A stretch of DNA of 64,000 nt from JAWLGZ01 sp041690635 (GTDB lineage: Bacteria > Pseudomonadota > Gammaproteobacteria > Thiohalomonadales > Thiohalomonadaceae), in the NCBI GenBank assembly GCA_041690635.1, contig JAWLGZ010000001.1:744001-808000 (forward strand), in the 5' to 3' direction. The translations under genes and the position numbers were made by a program. The notes below the pieces were generated by a model. That model was not told where the DNA came from, did no database searches, and saw only the letters and a list, made by a program, of their open reading frames with translations. Of the stretch, positions 26,798-37,590 are shown in pieces (position 1 is the first letter of the stretch; each line of letters opens with the position of its first letter).

Positions 26798-27838
26798 ACA
26801 GATCCGCGGCAACTGCTCGCCGGCCAGCCAGTCCACCATGCGCCGCCCGCCGAAGACGGTGCGCATCTGCACGAAGTGGTTGGGGTCCTCGATCACCTCG
26901 CCGATGAGAGCCGCGTCGCGCCCCAGGGGATGGGCGCGCATGGCCGCCAGCAGGCTTTCCGCGTCCTGCGCGGCACAGATGGCCACCAGCTTGCCCTCGT
27001 TGGCGATGTTGAGCGGGTCCAGGCCGAGGAACTCACAGGCACCCTTCACCGACTCGCGCACCGGTATGGCGCGCTCCTCCAGTGAGATTCCCACTCCCGA
27101 GCGGGCGGCCAGTTCGTTGAGGGTGGCGGCCAGGCCACCGCGGGTCGGGTCGCGCAGGCAGTGGATCCCCGGCACCGTCTCCACCATCCGCGCCACCAGG
27201 CCGTGCAGGGCGGCGGTATCGGAGAGCAGGTCGGTGCCGAAGCTGAGATTCTCGCGCCGGGAGAGGATGGCGACCCCGTGGTCGCCGATGGTGCCGCTGA
27301 CCAGAACCCTGTCACCCGGGCGGGCGCGGTCGCCGGAGATATCGACCCCCTCGGGCACCACGCCCACGCCGGTGGTGGTGATAAAAACGCCGTCCCCTTT
27401 ACCCCGTTCCACCACCTTGGTGTCGCCGGTCGCTACCGCCACCCCCGCCTCGCAAGCGGCGGCGGCCATGGACTCGACGATTCGTTTGAGGTCGGCGAGC
27501 GGGAATCCCTCCTCCAGCACAAAGGCCGCGGAGAGGTAGAGCGGTTTTGCCCCCGCCATCGCCACGTCATTGACGGTACCGTGGACCGACAGAGAGCCGA
27601 TGTCACCGCCCGGGAAAAAGAGCGGCGAGACCACATGGCTGTCGGTGGCCATCACCATCCGCCCGGCCGGCACCTCGAACGCCGCGTTGTCGTCCTGCCG
27701 GCGCAACAGTTCATTGTCGAACGCGGCGAGAAACAGCTCCTCTATCAGCTGCGCCATCGCCCGCCCCCCACCGCCGTGGGTCATCTCCACCCGCCCGTTT
27801 CTGAAATCCAGCGGCCGCATGTAGTCCTTCTTTTTCAT
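26795..27838 (-). CDS. hypE: Hydrogenase maturation protein HypE
   Basis: The 347-residue product belongs to the AIR-synthase/ThiL superfamily and ends PRIC. The C-terminal cysteine is the carbamoyl acceptor that HypE dehydrates to thiocyanate, making the cyanide ligand of the NiFe site. The N-terminal MTHGGGGRAMAQLIEELFL segment is also conserved. It is the last gene of the hyp operon and is separated from hypD by a 500-base repeat array. Confidence 0.95.
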   Translation of the reverse strand: MKKKDYMRPLDFRNGRVEMTHGGGGRAMAQLIEELFLAAFDNELLRRQDDNAAFEVPAGRMVMATDSHVVSPLFFPGGDIGSLSVHGTVNDVAMAGAKPLYLSAAFVLEEGFPLADLKRIVESMAAAACEAGVAVATGDTKVVERGKGDGVFITTTGVGVVPEGVDISGDRARPGDRVLVSGTIGDHGVAILSRRENLSFGTDLLSDTAALHGLVARMVETVPGIHCLRDPTRGGLAATLNELAARSGVGISLEERAIPVRESVKGACEFLGLDPLNIANEGKLVAICAAQDAESLLAAMRAHPLGRDAALIGEVIEDPNHFVQMRTVFGGRRMVDWLAGEQLPRIC

Positions 27839-27856
27839 CGCCGTAACCCCCTTTTT

Positions 27857-27962
27857 ACCGCAGAGGTCGCAGAGAACGCAGAGGAAATCGAACGAGTGCG
27901 GTATCCGATAATCCAGACCATCACTCTTTACCCCTCTGCGACCTCCGCGACCTCCGCGGTGA
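27857..27962. repeat. Dispersed inverted repeat family A, copy 5
   Basis: The left arm TACCGCAGAGGTCGCAGAGA faces CTGCGACCTCCGCGACCTCC plus GCGGTG. This and copies 6 and 7 form the tandem array. Confidence 0.85.
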
Positions 27963-28041
27963 CAATGTGTTGTTGTCAGGCCGTTTCGGTATGTCGGCCG
28001 TAGGTGTAGTAGGCGGCGCAGGCGCCTTCCGAAGCTCTCTT

Positions 28042-28147
28042 ACCGCAGAGGTCGCAGAGAACGCAGAGGGAATCGAACGAGTGCGGCATCCGATAATCCA
28101 GACCATCACTCTTTACCCCTCTGCGACCTCCGCGACCTCCGCGGTGA
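28042..28147. repeat. Dispersed inverted repeat family A, copy 6
   Basis: Nearly identical to copy 5 at a distance of 185 bases, with ACCGCAGAGGTCGCAGAGAA on the left and CGACCTCCGCGGTGA on the right. Confidence 0.85.
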
Positions 28148-28226
28148 TAATGTGTTGTTGTCAGGCCGTTTCGGTGTGACGGCCGTAGGTGTAGTAGGCG
28201 GCACAGGCGCCTTCCGAAGCTCTCTT

Positions 28227-28331
28227 ACCGCAGAGGTCGCAGAGAACGCAGAGGAAATCCAGTGAGTGCGGCGTCCGATAATCCGACCATCACTCTTTTC
28301 CCCTCTGCGACCTCCGCGACCTCTGCGGTGA
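28227..28331. repeat. Dispersed inverted repeat family A, copy 7
   Basis: Same arms as copies 5 and 6. The right arm ends CCTCTGCGGTG just before the genuine hypD stop region. Confidence 0.85.
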
Positions 28332-28345
28332 TCATGTTTTTGTTG

Positions 28346-29464
28346 TCAGGCCGTTTCGGTATGTCGGCCGTAGGTGTAGTAGGCGGCACAGGCGCCTTCC
28401 GAAGACACCATGCAGGAGCCGAGCGGGTTTTCCGGTGTGCAGACGGTGGCGAACAGTTTGCAGTCCCGCGGCCCCTTGGCGCCGCGCAGGATTTCACCGC
28501 AGGCGCAGCCGGGGTGCTCACGGCCGGTCATGAACTCCAGGCCAAAGCGCACCTCGGCATCGAAGTGGGCGTACTCCGGCCGGATGCGCAGACCGCTGTC
28601 GGGCAGCATGCCGAGGCCGCGCCACTCGAACGCCTCCCGCACCTCGAACATCTCCGCCGTCAGCGCCTGTGCCTTGCGGTTCCCTTCACGGGTGACCGCG
28701 CGGGTGTACTCGTTTTCCACCTCGGCGCGCCCGTCGTTGACCTGCCGCACCAGCCTGCGGATCGCCTCCAGCAGATCCAGCGGCTCGAAGCCGGCAATCA
28801 CCACCGGCTGACGGTACTGTTCGGCAAAGGGTTCGTAGGGTCCGCTGCCGATGATGCAGCTCACGTGCGCCGGTCCGACAAAGCCGTCCAGCAGGACCTG
28901 GTTCTCTACCGGCGCATCGACGATGCTGCCGATGGCGGCCGGCGTCAGCACGTGGTTGCAGACGATCGAGAAGTTCTCCAGTCCTGCTGCCTGGGCCTGT
29001 TTGAGGGCCACCGCGGTCGGGGGCGTGGTGGTCTCGAAGCCGATGGCGAAGAAGATCACCTCCCGGTCGGGATTCTCCTGCGCGATGCGCAGGGCATCGG
29101 CCGGTGAGTAGACCATCCGTACATCCGCCCCTTCGGCCTTGGCCCGGAGCAGGCTGGTGCGGTCGGACCCGGGCACACGCAGCAGATCGCCATAGGTACA
29201 GAGGGTGACGCCCGGCTTGCGTACCAGCTCCACGGCGGTGTCGATGCGCCCCACCGGCAGCACGCAGACGGGGCAGCCGGGGCCGTGAACCATCTGCACA
29301 TTGGGCGGCAACAGGTCCGGTAGGCCGTAGCGGAAAATGGCGTGGGTGTGCCCGCCGCAGAACTCCATGAAACGGTAGTCGCGGCCAGGCTGTACCTCGC
29401 GGGCAATGGCGTCGGCGATACCGCGCGCCAGTTCGCCGTCACGGAATTCGTCGACGTATTTCAT
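28346..29464 (-). CDS. hypD: Hydrogenase maturation protein HypD
   Basis: The 372-residue protein has all family signatures: FCGGHTHAIFRYGL, HGPGCPVCVLP, GFETTTPPTA and a C-terminal cysteine cluster (HPGCACGEI, PRDCKLF, GSCMVSSEGAC). It carries a [4Fe-4S] cluster and, with HypC, holds the Fe(CN)2CO unit during assembly. Its start overlaps the hypC stop by one base (TAATG). The 3' end has been copied twice downstream. Confidence 0.96.
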   Translation of the reverse strand: MKYVDEFRDGELARGIADAIAREVQPGRDYRFMEFCGGHTHAIFRYGLPDLLPPNVQMVHGPGCPVCVLPVGRIDTAVELVRKPGVTLCTYGDLLRVPGSDRTSLLRAKAEGADVRMVYSPADALRIAQENPDREVIFFAIGFETTTPPTAVALKQAQAAGLENFSIVCNHVLTPAAIGSIVDAPVENQVLLDGFVGPAHVSCIIGSGPYEPFAEQYRQPVVIAGFEPLDLLEAIRRLVRQVNDGRAEVENEYTRAVTREGNRKAQALTAEMFEVREAFEWRGLGMLPDSGLRIRPEYAHFDAEVRFGLEFMTGREHPGCACGEILRGAKGPRDCKLFATVCTPENPLGSCMVSSEGACAAYYTYGRHTETA

Positions 29465-29694
29465 TAGCCACCCTCCCCGGCCGCCGCCAGTTCCGCGAAC
29501 AGGGCGAGGGTCTTCTCCGCCTCCTCCGGATCGAGACGGCTGATGGCATACCCCACATGAACGATGACGTAGTCGCCGACTGCGGCCCCTTCAACCAGCG
29601 CAAGCGAAACACTCTTGCGCACGCCGCCCATGTCCACCACCGCCTCGTCGTTTTCCAGCAGTTCCTCAACCCGCGCCGGTATTGCCAGACACAT
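29464..29694 (-). CDS. hypC: Hydrogenase maturation chaperone HypC
   Basis: The 76-residue protein begins MCLAIPARVEEL. The N-terminal Met-Cys motif is essential in the HypC/HybG family. It binds HypD and escorts the iron centre to the hydrogenase large subunit. It is translationally coupled to hypD. Confidence 0.96.
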   Translation of the reverse strand: MCLAIPARVEELLENDEAVVDMGGVRKSVSLALVEGAAVGDYVIVHVGYAISRLDPEEAEKTLALFAELAAAGEGG

Positions 29695-29725
29695 CGTTCA
29701 TCTCCTCTCCAAAAATCCGGTTTTC

Positions 29726-29803
29726 TCTCGCAAAGACGCAGAGAGCGCAAAGATGACAAGAACACATGATCTTTTTCTTTGCGGCCTCTGCGCCTTTGCG
29801 AGA
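29726..29803. repeat. Inverted repeat, divergent relative of family A, copy 8
   Basis: TCTCGCAAAGACGCAGAGAG on the left pairs with CCTCTGCGCCTTTGCGAGA on the right. It shares the CTCTGCG core but has different outer ends. It lies between hypF and hypC. Confidence 0.7.
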
Positions 29804-29811
29804 TCAACTCT

Positions 29812-32121
<2,310 letters not shown>

Positions 32122-32122
32122 G

Positions 32123-32998
32123 TCAGTCCGCTGTGCCCGGGTGGGCGCGCAGCGCGGCGAGTTCCGCCTCCAGCTCCGCATTGCGCCGCCGCAGGTGGTC
32201 GATATCCCGCTCCAGCACCTCGCGGGCGGCATGCGCCCCCGCCTCCAGCCAGGCAAGCCACGCCTCCATCCCCTCGCCGGTGCGGGCGGAGAGTTGCAGC
32301 ACGCGCATCTCGGGGCGGATGCGCCGGGCGAATTCGATGCAGCGCTCCACGTCGAAATCGAGGTGCGGCAGCAGGTCGGTCTTGTTCAGCACCATCAGGT
32401 CGGCGGCGTGGAACATGTCCGGATACTTGAGCGGTTTGTCCTCTCCCTCGGTCACCGAGAGGATCACCGCCTTGTGCGCCTCGCCCAGGTCGAACGCCGC
32501 CGGGCAGACCAGGTTGCCCACGTTTTCGATCAGCAGCAGGCCGCCCCGCTCGAGTGGCAGCTTCTCCATCGCGTGGCCCACCATGTGGGCATCCAGGTGG
32601 CACCCCTTGCCGGTGTTGATCTGTATCGCCTGGACACCGGTGGCGCGGATGCGGTCGGCGTCGTTGCTGGTCTGCTGGTCCCCCTCGATCACCGCGAGCG
32701 GCAGGCGGCCGTGCAGCATCTCGATGGTGCGCACCAACAGGGTGGTCTTGCCCGACCCCGGACTGGAGACGAGATTGAGGGCGAAGACGCCGTGGTCGCG
32801 GAAGCGGGCGCGGTTGGCAGCGGCGTAGCGGTCGTTCTCGGCCAGGATGTCCTGCTCGATGCGCACCGCGCGGGCGCCGCTCACACCCGGCGCGTGGCTG
32901 TGCTCCGGGCCGTGGTGATGATGTTCATCATGATGGTGGTGATGGGCCTCCCCCCCGATCCGGGTCTCGCCCTCACCGCAGCCGCATACCGAACACAT
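32123..32998 (-). CDS. hypB: Hydrogenase nickel-insertion GTPase HypB
   Basis: The product is 291 residues from the ATG at 32998. It starts MCSVCGCGEGE, the CxxCGC nickel site, followed by a His-rich stretch (HHHHHDEHHHHGPEHSH) that can store metal. The GTPase P-loop is SSPGSGKTTLL and the metal-site CH pair lies in GKGCHLDAHM. It delivers Ni together with HypA. A family A repeat separates it from hypA. Confidence 0.96.
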   Translation of the reverse strand: MCSVCGCGEGETRIGGEAHHHHHDEHHHHGPEHSHAPGVSGARAVRIEQDILAENDRYAAANRARFRDHGVFALNLVSSPGSGKTTLLVRTIEMLHGRLPLAVIEGDQQTSNDADRIRATGVQAIQINTGKGCHLDAHMVGHAMEKLPLERGGLLLIENVGNLVCPAAFDLGEAHKAVILSVTEGEDKPLKYPDMFHAADLMVLNKTDLLPHLDFDVERCIEFARRIRPEMRVLQLSARTGEGMEAWLAWLEAGAHAAREVLERDIDHLRRRNAELEAELAALRAHPGTAD

Positions 32999-33026
32999 AA
33001 TCCCTCCAGACCAAAAAAGATGCATC

Positions 33027-33171
33027 ACCGCAGAGGACACGGCGATCGCAGAGGAAGATATAGGAATATTAACCGCCCGCCGCGGTAAAATTCATTTGAC
33101 GCTGGTATTTTCCGATCCCCCAAATAACATCAGGGCAAATATCAATTTTTTCTCTGCGTTCTCTGCGGTGA
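33027..33171. repeat. Dispersed inverted repeat family A, copy 9 (between hypB and hypA)
   Basis: The left arm CACCGCAGAGGACACGGCGA faces TCTCTGCGTTCTCTGCGGTG. The interior includes an AT-rich section, unusual for this genome, and shows no gene. Confidence 0.75.
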
Positions 33172-33203
33172 AAACAAGGTTTCAAAAAGGTTAGAAGAAA
33201 AGT

Positions 33204-33545
33204 TCACTCCACCTCCAGGTCGCGTACCCGCAGTTCGTCACCGCCGGTCACCTGGACCTGGTAGGCGCCGCAGTCTGGGCAGGGGTCGTAGCGGGCGGCG
33301 ACGGTCACCTCCTTTCCGCAGCCGAGACAGTAGCCGCGTCCCTCGGTCTCGAGGATCTCCAGCCGCGCCCCGTCAGCCAACGAGCCGCGGATCACGGCAT
33401 CGAAGCAGAAGCGGAGCGCCTCCGGCTCCACGTGGGAGAGGGCGCCGATCTCCAACCGGACCACCAATACCCGCGAATAGTTTCCGTTTTTCGCGTTCTC
33501 CTCGATGATGCGCAGGACCCCTTCGGCCAACGACATCTCATGCAT
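33204..33545 (-). CDS. hypA: Hydrogenase nickel metallochaperone HypA
   Basis: The 113-residue product starts MHEMSLAEGVLRIIEENA; the MHE N-terminus with His2 is the Ni ligand. Two CxxC pairs (YCLGCGKEV, CPDCG) form the zinc site. It overlaps the 3' end of the hupK-like gene by 8 bases. The longer frame upstream is a shadow. Confidence 0.95.
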   Translation of the reverse strand: MHEMSLAEGVLRIIEENAKNGNYSRVLVVRLEIGALSHVEPEALRFCFDAVIRGSLADGARLEILETEGRGYCLGCGKEVTVAARYDPCPDCGAYQVQVTGGDELRVRDLEVE

Positions 33546-34605
33546 GGCGTACCTCGATGGTGTAGGGAACACACGGGTCCAGTGCGAGCACCGCCAGTTC
33601 GGCGTGCCGCCGTGCCGCCTCGTCATCGGCTGCCGGCTGTCCGAGCAGCCCCATGGTAAGCGCCCCGTCCGGATGAAAATTCCATTCGGTCGGTGCCACG
33701 ATCCGATAGCGGACAATCCGGCCCGCTGCCACCTCGGCCCGATGGATCAGCAGGCCGCGGGCGGTCTCCGCCCAGCCGATGCCGACCCCCGGTTCGGGCG
33801 ACAGCGCGCCCATGAGCCGTTCCTCCGCCCCCCCGTCCAGAAGGCGCCACAGTTCTGCCGGCGCATTGGACAACTCCAGCAGCCGCGCAGCAAACCGTAC
33901 CCGTGGTGTCGCCCCCTCCCGTCGCAGCAGAGCGCGGATCAGGGGTTTTTCACGGCAGCGTGCCAGCGCGCCGGTTTCGGCCGGCGCACCGTTCAGATCG
34001 GGCCGTTCGGCAAAGGCCGGATCGGCCAGGCGGACGGCCAGTCTCTCAAGGGAGTCCGGGGCCAGGGAGAACGGTGCCGGGACCGGCGCATCAAATTCAG
34101 GGAAACGCACGAGCAGCCGTGCCAGCGGTGACGGGCCCGTCAGCCACTCGTCCCAATCGGCAGCCGCCTCGGGAAACCGGTCCGGGAGCCCGGGTTCGAG
34201 CGCTCCTTGCAGCGCGGCAATCAATCCCGGCCAGGCGGCGGCGTCGGATGCGGCGGTTGCCAGCGCCCGGCGGAGATCGGCAAGGCCCGTCAGGTCCGGG
34301 GGGATTCCGAAGAGGGCCGGCAGGTCGATACGAAGCCGCCACAGGGATTCGAGCACCGCCTCGGCACGGAGGGGGAGCGCATCCACTTTCGCCGCCTCAC
34401 CGGCAGCCGCCGCGACGGCCGATTCGGCCGCGGTCGACTGGCCCCATCCACAGAGGGCGTAGAGGCGACTCAACACCGGGGCGACCGCCTGCGGGGGTTT
34501 CCCCTCCAGGTATCGGCTGGTGAGGAAAGAGCGCCCCTCGATCGTCACACCACTGATGCGGTGGCCTGCCCGGTCAACGGATATTTTGAGGCGGTCGGCG
34601 AGCAT
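33538..34605 (-). CDS. hupK: HupK-like protein, degenerate homologue of the NiFe-hydrogenase large subunit
   Basis: This 355-residue product (ATG at 34605) ends DPCVPYTIEVRHA, and near residue 50 has LYALCGWGQSTAAESAV. These correspond to the C-terminal DPCxxCxxH and N-terminal CGxCxxxH metal motifs of the large subunit, but the second cysteine of each pair is missing. HupK proteins are known as hydrogenase assembly factors that evolved from the catalytic subunit. It is the first gene of the hyp operon. The family assignment rests on these residual motifs and on context. Confidence 0.8.
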   Translation of the reverse strand: MLADRLKISVDRAGHRISGVTIEGRSFLTSRYLEGKPPQAVAPVLSRLYALCGWGQSTAAESAVAAAAGEAAKVDALPLRAEAVLESLWRLRIDLPALFGIPPDLTGLADLRRALATAASDAAAWPGLIAALQGALEPGLPDRFPEAAADWDEWLTGPSPLARLLVRFPEFDAPVPAPFSLAPDSLERLAVRLADPAFAERPDLNGAPAETGALARCREKPLIRALLRREGATPRVRFAARLLELSNAPAELWRLLDGGAEERLMGALSPEPGVGIGWAETARGLLIHRAEVAAGRIVRYRIVAPTEWNFHPDGALTMGLLGQPAADDEAARRHAELAVLALDPCVPYTIEVRHA

Positions 34606-34774
34606 CGGCGTGGTCACGTTGGGCTTATTATCAAGGCCGAAGCGGATGGCCCGACACGGACGCCGGAGGCGGCAACAGGTTCGGATATAAAGCGCACCTC
34701 CCCCTTGACCGACACGCGGCGCCGGAGTTGCGTGCGATCGGCAGGCGGGGCGTCCCTGCCCCTCAGGCTTTCGT

Positions 34775-36697
34775 CTAGTACTTGAACTGGTTGACCAGCC
34801 CCTGCAACTCATGGGCAAGCCGCGCGAGCGCATCGCTGCTGTCGGCGGTCTGCTGTGCGCCCTTGCTGTTCTCCTCGGTGATCTCGTTGATGGCCACCAC
34901 GCTGCGGTTGATCTCGTCGGCAGCGGCGCTCTGCTCCTCGGCGGCACTGGCGATCTGGTTGTTCATGTCGCTGATGGTGGCAACCGAACCGGTGATGCTG
35001 GCGAGGGCGTCACCCGCCGTGGCGGCCTGCTGGACGCTGCCCTGGGCCTGCTGACGGCCCTGCTCCATCACCTTGACCGCCTGCCCCGCCCCGGCCTGGA
35101 GCCGTTCGATCATCGCCTGGATCTCCTTGGTGGACTCCTGGGTGCGGCTGGCCAGGGTACGCACCTCGTCCGCCACCACGGCGAATCCGCGCCCCTGCTC
35201 GCCGGCTCGGGCGGCCTCGATGGCGGCGTTCAGGGCCAGCAGGTTGGTCTGGTCCGCGATCTCCTGAATGACATCGAGGACGCTGCCGATTTCGGTGCTG
35301 TCCTGCTCCAGTTTATGGATCACCTCGGCAGCCCGCTCCACCTCATGGGCCAGTGCGTCGATGGCATCCATCGTCCCACCAACCACCTCCTTGCCGGTGT
35401 GGGCCTGGCCGTCGGCCTCCCGCGCCGCGGCAGCTGCCGACTCGGCGCTACGCGCAACCTCCTGGACGGTGGCGGTCATCTGGTTGATGGCGGTGACCAC
35501 CTGCTCGGTCTGGACCTGCTGCCGATGCAACGAGTTGTTGGACTGGGCAGTGATGGCGGACAGCTCCTCGGAGGCGGCGGCGAGTTGGGCCGTGGAACCG
35601 GCTACCCGGCCGACCAGCTCCTGCACCTTTTCGGCGAAACGGTTGAAGGCCCCGGCCAGTGCGGTGATCTCATCGCGACCGGTTGTATCCAGGCGCTGTG
35701 TCAGGTCCCCATCACCGCTCGCGATATCCTCCATCGCCTTGGCGGTCTGGCAGATGGGGCGGGTGATGGAGCGGGCGGTCAGGAGGGCGATGAACAATCC
35801 GAGCACCAGAGCCACGGCACCGATAAGGAAGGTGGTGTTGCGGGCGCCCGCAAGTGCGCTTTCGTAATAGTCCCGATCCACCGCGATCTCCAGCACCCCG
35901 ATGGGCTTGCCGGAGTAGTCGAGTACCTTGGCCGCGTAGACCGACTTCGACAGTTTACCCAGCGAGCGAACACGCATGACCGGCTCCGCCATCGCCTGCT
36001 GCATCTCCTCGCCGGTCAGCAGGGCCAAATCCCCGTCGTAGGTCTTGGCGAACGGTGAAAAGGCGCCGTCACGCTGCAGGTGCAGGGCCAGTTCGAGCCC
36101 GGCGTCGGCACGCAACTCCTTGACGTGTTCGAAGAAGGGCTGGCCGAAGGACATACCGAACTCCACGGAGCCAATGTGCCGGCCCTGGTGGAATACCGGC
36201 GTGACACCACGGATCCCCAGTCCGGCGACACCCACCTCCAATCCCTGGATGGCCGTCCGGTTGGTGTTGACCTGGACAACGGTATGACGGAACGAGGAGA
36301 GGTCGTCCCCGTATTTTTCCAGTTTGTGGAGGCGAAGATAGGAGGTGGCCGGCGGGGTGTGGTACTGGAACTGCTCCACGGCGTAGTTCTTTTTGAGATC
36401 CTCGAACACCGGGTGCAGTTCCCGTCTGAGGGTGTCGCGATCATCCGCCGCGAAAGCTGCCGCCATACTCTCCATACCGGCAATGGAATCGGCCAGTGCG
36501 GCGGCCAGGCGCTTCTCAGCCTCCAGGCGGGCCATCACCTGGTCATAGAGTGAGCGCAGTTCGCGCGCCTCCGCCTCGTGGACGATATCGCTGATCCGCG
36601 TCAGCACGACCGGCGTGATCACGCCAATGGTGAGAAGGAGCACGAGCGCCGAACCGATCCCGATGCGGACGCCGATGGAGAAGTTCCTGAGCATCAT
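34775..36697 (-). CDS. Methyl-accepting chemotaxis protein with periplasmic Cache-like sensor
   Basis: The 640-residue protein has an N-terminal membrane segment (IGSALVLLLTIGVITPVVL), a periplasmic single-Cache-like region of about 240 residues, a second membrane span near residues 290-310, a HAMP domain, and an MCP signalling domain with hairpin tip LNAAIEAARAGEQGRGFAVV. The periplasmic domain includes GIRGVTPVFHQGRHIGSVEF, seen in Cache sensors. It is unlinked to the soluble globin receptor and could couple to a different array. Confidence 0.92.
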   Translation of the reverse strand: MMLRNFSIGVRIGIGSALVLLLTIGVITPVVLTRISDIVHEAEARELRSLYDQVMARLEAEKRLAAALADSIAGMESMAAAFAADDRDTLRRELHPVFEDLKKNYAVEQFQYHTPPATSYLRLHKLEKYGDDLSSFRHTVVQVNTNRTAIQGLEVGVAGLGIRGVTPVFHQGRHIGSVEFGMSFGQPFFEHVKELRADAGLELALHLQRDGAFSPFAKTYDGDLALLTGEEMQQAMAEPVMRVRSLGKLSKSVYAAKVLDYSGKPIGVLEIAVDRDYYESALAGARNTTFLIGAVALVLGLFIALLTARSITRPICQTAKAMEDIASGDGDLTQRLDTTGRDEITALAGAFNRFAEKVQELVGRVAGSTAQLAAASEELSAITAQSNNSLHRQQVQTEQVVTAINQMTATVQEVARSAESAAAAAREADGQAHTGKEVVGGTMDAIDALAHEVERAAEVIHKLEQDSTEIGSVLDVIQEIADQTNLLALNAAIEAARAGEQGRGFAVVADEVRTLASRTQESTKEIQAMIERLQAGAGQAVKVMEQGRQQAQGSVQQAATAGDALASITGSVATISDMNNQIASAAEEQSAAADEINRSVVAINEITEENSKGAQQTADSSDALARLAHELQGLVNQFKY

Positions 36698-36899
36698 ATC
36701 CCTCCAGACTGGATCATAAGGCCGATCGAACCGGCGATGGGACTGAAGCTGAAGGCTCCGGGCTCTTCGCCGACTCGGGAAGAGGCCCGATTATACTCAC
36801 AGAATGTGTCAGTTCAGACACCGGCCTCACATTTCTCCACCACCCCCGATTGGGGCTAAGATGTGGAGGCTCGGGCTATCGAGAGGACGGGAGGTCAAT

Positions 36900-37487
36900 A
36901 TGAGATTTAATCCACGCGCGCTCGGCTGGGGTGCGGTTCCGGTTGCCGCTTTTTTGCCCACGCTGGCGTACGCCCACACCGGTACAGGAGTCCATTTCGG
37001 TTTGGTCGAAGGGGTCCTGCACCCGCTCCTGGGGCTCGATCACCTGCTGGCCATGGTTGCGGTGGGGGCTTGGGCGGCCCAGCGCCGGGCGGGAGCGGTC
37101 TGGGTACTTCCGGCGACGTTTGTTTTGATGATGGGAGTCGGCGGCGCGCTCGGGATGAACGGCCTTGTGGTGCCGTTCGTCGAAAGCGGTATTGTGCTGT
37201 CGGTGCTGGTGTTGGGGCTGCTGATCGCCGCCGCGGCGCGGGTGCAGATCGGTGCCGGCATGGCGATGGTGGCTGCATTCGCACTGCTGCACGGAGTGGC
37301 GCACGGGGGCGAACTGCCCGTCGGGGCGAATGGGACCGGTTATGCCCTCGGGTTCATGGCGGTTACCGCCCTACTCCATGCGGGCGGTGTGTTGGCCGTC
37401 TTCGGTTTGCAGCGGGTGCGAGGGGAACTGGTGCGGGTGGCCGGGGGGGCTATTGCCGCCAGCGGAGCTCTACTCGCCCTGGCATAG
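36900..37487 (+). CDS. hupE: HupE/UreJ-family nickel (or cobalt) permease-like protein
   Basis: The 195-residue protein (ATG at 36900) has a signal-like first span (VPVAAFLPTLAYAH) and about six membrane segments. The motif HPLLGLDHLLAMVAVGAWA and the LLHGVAHGGELP segment contain His and Asp residues conserved in HupE/UreJ metal permeases. It likely provides nickel for the hydrogenase matured by the neighbouring hyp genes. Confidence 0.9.
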   Translation: MRFNPRALGWGAVPVAAFLPTLAYAHTGTGVHFGLVEGVLHPLLGLDHLLAMVAVGAWAAQRRAGAVWVLPATFVLMMGVGGALGMNGLVVPFVESGIVLSVLVLGLLIAAAARVQIGAGMAMVAAFALLHGVAHGGELPVGANGTGYALGFMAVTALLHAGGVLAVFGLQRVRGELVRVAGGAIAASGALLALA

Positions 37488-37590
37488 GGAAAGCAGGCGC
37501 TGAAACCTGCCCGTCCAGGCGGGTCTCGCGTCCCCCTTTCACCCGCGGAGACGGGCTCCCACCCGGTGCGGACAGGTGGTTCGACCAGTG

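Larger units (their letters stand above)
27839..28345. repeat. Tandem array: hypD 3'-end fragment plus family A repeat, 185-bp period
   Basis: The stretch between hypE and hypD holds no new gene. The terminal about 60 bases of hypD (around its stop, TCAGGCCGTTTCGG in plus orientation) recur at 27976 and 28161 as well as at the genuine end 28346, exactly 185 bases apart. Each copy is followed by a family A inverted repeat (27857-27962, 28042-28147, 28227-28331). The three units are nearly identical, so the array is recent. Confidence 0.9.

Noticed and set aside
27857..28331. Possible CRISPR array downstream of hypD
   Set aside because: The repeating unit is 185 bases and includes a gene end and an inverted repeat; there are no short unique spacers and no cas genes.
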